Shown piece by piece: positions 6,791-10,640 of a DNA stretch of 10,640 nt. Numbering within the stretch: the first letter of the stretch is position 1; each line of letters starts with the position of its first letter. The notes beneath the pieces were generated by a model. The model had not been told where the DNA came from and searched no databases. It was given only the letters and a program-made list of their open reading frames with translations. A program made the position numbers and the translations under genes. The stretch lies in contig JAIVHN010000190.1 of the NCBI GenBank assembly GCA_020201015.1, positions 1 to 10,640 of the forward strand. Direction: 5' to 3'. The stretch is from Spirochaeta sp. Its GTDB lineage: Bacteria > Spirochaetota > Spirochaetia > DSM-27196 > SLAA01.

Positions 6791-7954
6791 ATGAATAAGC
6801 TTCTGCTTCAGACAATTACACCCGGCAAATACTTTTCAGATAAACTCTTTTTAGATGAGAAGTATATAGTGCTTTCAACCGAAACACCAATGACACAGGA
6901 GCTGCGCTCGCGCCTTGAACGCTGGAAGTTCTCTTACGTCCACACCGCCGGACAACTCCGAGATCAACCGGCTACTGATCAGGGCGAGGTCAGCGCCGCA
7001 ACCGGCAACATTGAACTTGATCTTAAAGAAAGCAGTCAGTTCAAAGAGACCCATAAATCCTACATCAGCATGATGACCTTCACTGAGAAAATCATCTCAG
7101 ACTTTGTAAGTAAAGAGGAACTGCCGCAACGGCTCATTAGCGAAAAGTTAAAAGAGGTCCTTGACCTTATCAAAGAGAAACGACGATACGCCCTGCGACT
7201 CACCGAGTTTCGCACGTCGACCCACAATCATCTTGTCGACCATGCCGTCAAGACCAGTTTTCTTTCGGTAGCTATCGGAATGTCTCTTAAACTACCGCCG
7301 CATAAGCTTATAGAGTTGGCAACTGCCTCGCTACTCCACGAGATTGGCATGGTACGCTTACCCCCGCAGCTTTACATGAGCAATCAACCGCTCAATCCGC
7401 AAGAGAAAAAGGCCATCACAGCGCACACCGTTCTGGGATTCAAGATACTCAAACAGTTTTCCTTTCCAATGCCGGTTTGTTTAGGCGTACTTGAATGCCG
7501 TGAACACCCAGACGGAAGTGGATACCCGCGTGGACTAACCGGTGAGCGAATTTCAACATATGCTAAGATTATTGGGGTGTGTAGCGCTTATGCTGGTCTT
7601 ATCTCGGATCGGCCACATCGCAAAGCATTTCTTGGTCACGAGAGTATCATGGATCTTCTCAAGGGCCGCGGGCGCACGTACGACGACGGCGTTCTGAAAG
7701 CGCTCCTTGCAAACCTCTCGATCTACCCCATTGGTTCGTATGTCTTGCTCGCTAACGGCGCAAAGGGAATGGTCATTGAAACCAATTCCGAGAGTCCCCG
7801 CAATCCTGCGGTTCGTGTTGTGGCCGGACCAAACAACGAACGGTACTCTTCTTCGCAGATTGTTAACACACAAGAGAAAGACTACCAGATTGTTCGCGCG
7901 CTTTCACGCGAGGAAAAACTGGAAATAGCGCCGGAGACTACACAACCGGCTTAG
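6791..7954 (+). CDS. HD-GYP-type domain protein with degenerate metal-binding site
   Basis: HD-GYP proteins normally hydrolyse cyclic di-GMP. This 387-residue protein has an N-terminal module (about 1-55, opening LLQTITPGKYFSDKLFL) like the segment often found before HD-GYP domains. A charged helical linker follows, then an HD-GYP domain (about 140-300), and a small beta-rich tail (about 311-370, YPIGSYVLLANGAKGMVIE). The DGSGYP signature is present at 241-246. His151, His183 and His212 remain. However, the HD pair is His183-Glu184, the following Lys is Met187, the usual HH before E-x-x-DG is Cys236-Arg237, and the DxxDAL motif reads SAYAGL (265-270). Most metal ligands are therefore replaced. 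It is probably a non-catalytic sensor or scaffold, or it has altered chemistry. The start has GGTGGA five bases upstream. The next gene follows after 54 bases on the same strand. Confidence 0.85.
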   Translation: MNKLLLQTITPGKYFSDKLFLDEKYIVLSTETPMTQELRSRLERWKFSYVHTAGQLRDQPATDQGEVSAATGNIELDLKESSQFKETHKSYISMMTFTEKIISDFVSKEELPQRLISEKLKEVLDLIKEKRRYALRLTEFRTSTHNHLVDHAVKTSFLSVAIGMSLKLPPHKLIELATASLLHEIGMVRLPPQLYMSNQPLNPQEKKAITAHTVLGFKILKQFSFPMPVCLGVLECREHPDGSGYPRGLTGERISTYAKIIGVCSAYAGLISDRPHRKAFLGHESIMDLLKGRGRTYDDGVLKALLANLSIYPIGSYVLLANGAKGMVIETNSESPRNPAVRVVAGPNNERYSSSQIVNTQEKDYQIVRALSREEKLEIAPETTQPA

Positions 7955-7966
7955 AATATCAGCCGG
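7946..7966 (+). other. Small hairpin over the stop of the HD-GYP-like gene
   Basis: CCGGCT (7946-7951) and AGCCGG (7961-7966) form a perfect 6-base stem with a 9-base loop that contains most of the stop codon. An A-rich stretch follows, not a T-tract, so it does not look like an intrinsic terminator. It could be incidental or a weak mRNA-processing structure. Confidence 0.25.
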
Positions 7967-7996
7967 AAGTAAAAAGCACAGATGAGGCGCTCCGTT

Positions 7997-8003
7997 GAGA
8001 AAG
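7997..8003 (+). promoter_or_regulatory. Ribosome binding site favouring the kinase start at 8009
   Basis: GAGAAAG lies five bases before the ATG at 8009. The earlier in-frame ATG at 7982 has only GGAAG (7965-7969), about 12 bases away, which is too far for efficient initiation. Neither site is strong. Confidence 0.45.
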
Positions 8004-8008
8004 ATAGT

Positions 8009-9673
8009 ATGAGTACAAGCACGCAAATTTTCTTGACATGCGGTACACCCGAGTCCCACAGCTTTTCAGCTGGCATTCCGGTCGGAGAGGCGCTTCGCCA
8101 GTTCTCAGCACTCAACGATGCAATCATAGCCTGTTTGGTGAACAATGAGCTCGTGAGCCTTACCTACCCACTTGAAACTGACGCAACACTCGTTCCGGTT
8201 AAACTTGCTTCGCCGGAAGGAGCGCGCGTATACCGGCGATCCTTGTGCTATTTACTGGCGATGGCGGTCCAACAGGTTTTTCCGGCGCGTGGCCTAAGCA
8301 TTAGCCACTCGCTCGGTGAAGCTTACTACTATGAGTTTGCAGACAATGCACCCGTGCACGAAAATGATCTCAATCAAATATCCAACCGCATGCAGGAACT
8401 CGTTGCGGCAAGGCGTCCTATTCATCACCGGGTCATGGCCTACGAGCAGGCTCGCGAACACTTTCGCGAGGCGGGAATGAGCGAGACCAGCCAACTTCTC
8501 GAACACCACAACGTCGCCAAGATCGCAGTATACCAGTGTGGTCAATATTGCGATCTGTCGCATGGGCCGGTTGCACCTTCAACCGAGCTCCTTGGAGTAT
8601 TCGAGCTCATGCGCTACGGGCCTGGATTCTTATTGATGTTTCCGAGCGAAACGGATCCAGCATGTACAGCGCCATTTGAAGATAATCCGCTGTTGTTCTC
8701 GGTGTACCAAGAGCACAAAAACTGGGGCAAAATACTTGGCGTACACTCCGCTGGACGATTAAACGCACGGGTCCGTGAGGGAACCATCCGAGAGTTCATC
8801 CGGGTTGCAGAAGCCCTCCACAACAAGCGCATAGATGCTATAGCCGAAGGTATTGCAGCGGACCCGTCCCAGCCGCGTATAGTACTCATTGCTGGCCCCT
8901 CGTCATCGGGAAAAACAACCTTCACCAAACGCTTAGCAATACAGTTACAGGTATACGGACTTGAGCCGATAATTGCCGCAATTGACGACTTCTTCGTTCC
9001 GCGCGAACTTACACCTTTAGATGAACATGGAAATTACAACTTTGAGGACTTAGGCGCCGTAGATGTAGCGCTGCTCAATAAAACTCTGCTTGACCTCATT
9101 GAAGCCAGCCCCGTCGAGCTACCGAGTTTCGACTTTAAAACAGGCACCCGCAAGATGAGAAGTCCGGGCCCAGCGCCTGGTCCAAACGCCGTAATCCTGA
9201 TGGAAGGTATGCATGCGCTTAACCCGGCGCTCATTCCAGATGTACCTCAAACACGATGCTACCGTGTGTATGTTTCAGCCCTTACGCAACTCAATTTAGA
9301 TGATCACAACCGAATTCCAACCACCGATAACCGCCTTATCCGAAGAATGGTACGCGACGCAAAGTACCGCAACGCCGACGCCTTAACTACACTCCGAATG
9401 TGGCCTCAGGTTCGGTCGGGCGAAAACCGCAACATATTTCCATATCAGAAAGACGCCGATGTCGCCTTTAACTCGGCGCTCGACTACGAGTTAGGCGTCA
9501 TGGCAGGTGAAGCTCTGCAACTACTGCGCTCGGTCAAACCCTCCAACGAGGTGTATCACGAGGCGATCCGACTTATAAGTTTCCTGGATAACTTCAGCAC
9601 AATTCCGGCGAAATTCGTACCACACACGTCTATCCTACGTGAGTTCATTGGAGACAGCGCTTTCAAATATTAG
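8009..9673 (+). CDS. Uridine kinase-like P-loop protein fused to TGS and ThrRS-editing-like domains
   Basis: From the chosen start it has 554 residues; an in-frame ATG at 7982 would add nine. The N-terminus (about 5-66) resembles a TGS domain. Residues about 74-215 resemble the N2 editing domain of threonyl-tRNA synthetase: YRRSLCYLLAMAVQQVFP matches the RHSAAHLLA region, and YQCGQYCDLSHGPVAPST matches the DLCRGPHVPST region. The four His/Cys ligands of that editing site are all replaced (Arg77, Tyr81, Ser184, Val188). The C-terminal half (about 288-500) is a phosphoribulokinase/uridine kinase domain with Walker A GPSSSGKTT (296-304), IDDFF (325-329), the NYNFEDLGAVD segment, FKTGTRK and LMEGMHAL. 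A nucleoside kinase role, phosphorylating uridine or a relative in pyrimidine salvage, is the best guess. The substrate and the job of the N-terminal half are unknown. It follows the HD-GYP-like gene on the same strand and converges on aat across nine bases. Confidence 0.88.
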   Translation: MSTSTQIFLTCGTPESHSFSAGIPVGEALRQFSALNDAIIACLVNNELVSLTYPLETDATLVPVKLASPEGARVYRRSLCYLLAMAVQQVFPARGLSISHSLGEAYYYEFADNAPVHENDLNQISNRMQELVAARRPIHHRVMAYEQAREHFREAGMSETSQLLEHHNVAKIAVYQCGQYCDLSHGPVAPSTELLGVFELMRYGPGFLLMFPSETDPACTAPFEDNPLLFSVYQEHKNWGKILGVHSAGRLNARVREGTIREFIRVAEALHNKRIDAIAEGIAADPSQPRIVLIAGPSSSGKTTFTKRLAIQLQVYGLEPIIAAIDDFFVPRELTPLDEHGNYNFEDLGAVDVALLNKTLLDLIEASPVELPSFDFKTGTRKMRSPGPAPGPNAVILMEGMHALNPALIPDVPQTRCYRVYVSALTQLNLDDHNRIPTTDNRLIRRMVRDAKYRNADALTTLRMWPQVRSGENRNIFPYQKDADVAFNSALDYELGVMAGEALQLLRSVKPSNEVYHEAIRLISFLDNFSTIPAKFVPHTSILREFIGDSAFKY

Positions 9674-9697
9674 AGCACGCTTTTAAATACTAGAGCG
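9658..9697. repeat. 20-base tandem duplication covering both stop codons of the convergent kinase and aat genes
   Basis: Two adjacent 20-base units, 9658-9677 (CGCTTTCAAATATTAGAGCA) and 9678-9697 (CGCTTTTAAATACTAGAGCG), match at 17 positions. The left unit contains the TAG that ends the kinase (AFKY, stop). The right unit, read on the minus strand, supplies the final residues and TAA of aat (RSSI, stop). As 20 is not a multiple of three, the duplication necessarily changed the reading frame of anything crossing it. Confidence 0.8.
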
Positions 9698-10408
9698 CAA
9701 GGGTAGCCAGTCTTCCTGACCCCAATTTCCTCTCAGAGTTACATCAGATGAAAGCGCCTTGGCCAACACTGACAAAAACTCAACTCTTGAAATTTCACGC
9801 GCACCAAAACGATCAAGGTGACCTGTGTACACCTGGCAATCTACAAGTTCAAACCCAAGCGCCGCCAAATAACGAACCACAGAAACAAACGCCACTTTCG
9901 ATGCATCCGCTTGCGCAGCAAACATACTCTCGCCAAAAAACGCTCGTCCTAGCGAGACCCCGTACAGGCCGCCAGCAAGTTCGCCACTCCGCCAGGCCTC
10001 AACCGAGTGTGCATACCCCAATTCATGCAACTTGATATACCCGTCCACCATCTCGGTGGTGATCCACGTGCCTTCCTGCCCCGGCCGGGGCACCTCGGAG
10101 CAACGTTGTATCACCTCCGCAAAAGAGGTGTCGAAGCTTAGCTGATACTCCCCGGCGCGGAGACGCCGCGCCAGTCGCCGAGGCACATGTAGTTCCGAGG
10201 GAAAAAGTACAAAGCGAGGGTCGGGCGACCACCACAAGAGCGGATCATCCTCGCTAAACCAAGGAAAGATTCCTTGTTCATAGGCCGAGAGAAGAACTCC
10301 CGGCGAGAGGTTCGCGCCACTTGCAACAATTCCCTCCGGAGTTCCCACACCTGGATTCGGAAAACTAATCCGCTCTTGTTCGGTCAGATAAGGAAAGTCG
10401 TCACTCAC
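9683..10408 (-). CDS. aat: Leucyl/phenylalanyl-tRNA-protein transferase
   Basis: Aat moves Leu or Phe from aminoacyl-tRNA to proteins with N-terminal Lys or Arg. This creates a bacterial N-degron read by ClpS and destroyed by ClpAP. At 241 residues it is of normal length. Visible family motifs are AYEQGIFPWF (42-51), LLWWSPDPRFVLFP (57-70), GTWIT (113-117), LHELGYAHSVEAW (127-139), GGLYGVSLGRAFFGESMFA (146-164), FELVDCQ (186-192) and HLDRFGAREISRVEF (197-211). The expected active-site region residues Glu160, Asp190 and Gln192 are present. The start is GTG at 10408, which overlaps the clpA stop in a four-base GTGA. This indicates translational coupling and a shared mRNA. Its 3' end lies within a 20-base tandem repeat that may have replaced the original C-terminus. 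Confidence 0.95.
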   Translation of the reverse strand: MSDDFPYLTEQERISFPNPGVGTPEGIVASGANLSPGVLLSAYEQGIFPWFSEDDPLLWWSPDPRFVLFPSELHVPRRLARRLRAGEYQLSFDTSFAEVIQRCSEVPRPGQEGTWITTEMVDGYIKLHELGYAHSVEAWRSGELAGGLYGVSLGRAFFGESMFAAQADASKVAFVSVVRYLAALGFELVDCQVYTGHLDRFGAREISRVEFLSVLAKALSSDVTLRGNWGQEDWLPLRSSI

Positions 10409-10640
10409 TCGTTGCCGAAACTCGCATTGTCGTCTGCAGGCCGGATAACGATATCGTCATCAACCACATCAATTTTGGCCCGGCCACCATGCTGAAAGTC
10501 GCCAAATAGAACAGCGTCAACGAAGTAACTCTTTATCTTATCCTCGATAAGCCGCGCAATGTTGCGGGCTCCAAACTCGGCCGAGTAACCACGCTGTGCC
10601 AACCATTTGATACAGTCTTCCGTTACCTCAAGGCTGACCT
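10405..10640 (-). CDS. clpA: ATP-dependent Clp protease ATP-binding subunit ClpA, C-terminal fragment (cut by window end)
   Basis: The last 77 residues of a Clp/Hsp100 unfoldase are visible, beginning VSLEVTEDCIKWLAQRGYS and running off the right edge. The GARNIARLIEDKI segment is the sensor-2 region of the second AAA+ small domain, with its conserved Gly-Ala-Arg. The following DAVLFGDFQHGG matches ClpA (LLFG-L--GG) better than ClpB or ClpC. ClpA unfolds substrates and feeds them to ClpP. With the adaptor ClpS it degrades N-degron proteins. The stop TGA (10407-10405) overlaps the GTG of aat. A TTG at 10602 is an internal Leu codon, not a start. Whether clpS lies upstream cannot be seen. Confidence 0.88.
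   Translation of the reverse strand, partial: VSLEVTEDCIKWLAQRGYSAEFGARNIARLIEDKIKSYFVDAVLFGDFQHGGRAKIDVVDDDIVIRPADDNASFGNE

Noticed and set aside
7943..7966. Intrinsic terminator after the HD-GYP-like gene.
   Set aside because: The 6-base stem is followed by AAGTAAAAAG, not by Ts, and the next gene on the same strand starts within about 50 bases.

Overview
The window looks like ordinary chromosomal housekeeping sequence from a Gram-negative-type bacterium. My best guess is a spirochaete of roughly balanced GC content, judged by eye. The guess rests on the gene set: a homodimeric class II glycyl-tRNA synthetase, an AlaA-type aminotransferase, a TGS/ThrRS-N2-like/uridine-kinase fusion, Rex, and ClpA next to Aat. 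It is an inference and was not tested by any search. I see no transposase, integrase, tRNA, rRNA or CRISPR array. Genes fill nearly everything: the longest gap is about 90 bases, so no stretch over 300 bases lacks a gene.

Layout. Bases 1-244 (+) are the 3' end of rex. It converges on a leftward block (read right to left): a two-TM membrane protein of unknown function (6716-5859), alaA (5807-4593), then three aminoacyl-tRNA synthetase genes in a row, gltX (4503-3037), glyS (2948-1599) and tyrS (1544-276). A sigma70-like promoter with a perfect TATAAT box lies just before gltX. It fixes the gltX start at 4503, not at the longer upstream start, and it can drive all three synthetases. A 74-base divergent region (6717-6790) separates the membrane-protein gene from a rightward pair: a degenerate HD-GYP-type protein (6791-7954) and a uridine-kinase-like fusion protein (8009-9673). 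That pair converges, across a 9-base gap, on the leftward clpA-aat pair at the right edge. clpA is cut by the window end and its stop overlaps the aat start.

How the genes fit together. GltX, GlyS and TyrS charge tRNAs; AlaA links alanine and pyruvate to glutamate and 2-oxoglutarate. Aat adds Leu/Phe to N-terminal Lys/Arg of proteins, and ClpA(P) unfolds and degrades such N-degron substrates, so clpA-aat is a small degradation operon. The HD-GYP-like protein and the kinase fusion each carry a recognisable fold whose expected catalytic or metal-binding residues are largely replaced (in the kinase, only those of the N-terminal editing-like module). They are the most interesting proteins here.

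At DNA level, three gene junctions (glyS/tyrS, gltX/glyS, kinase/aat) each carry a short imperfect direct duplication with a period of 20-29 bases. One of these tandem repeats supplies the stop codons of two convergent genes. I found no convincing wholly new multi-gene system.
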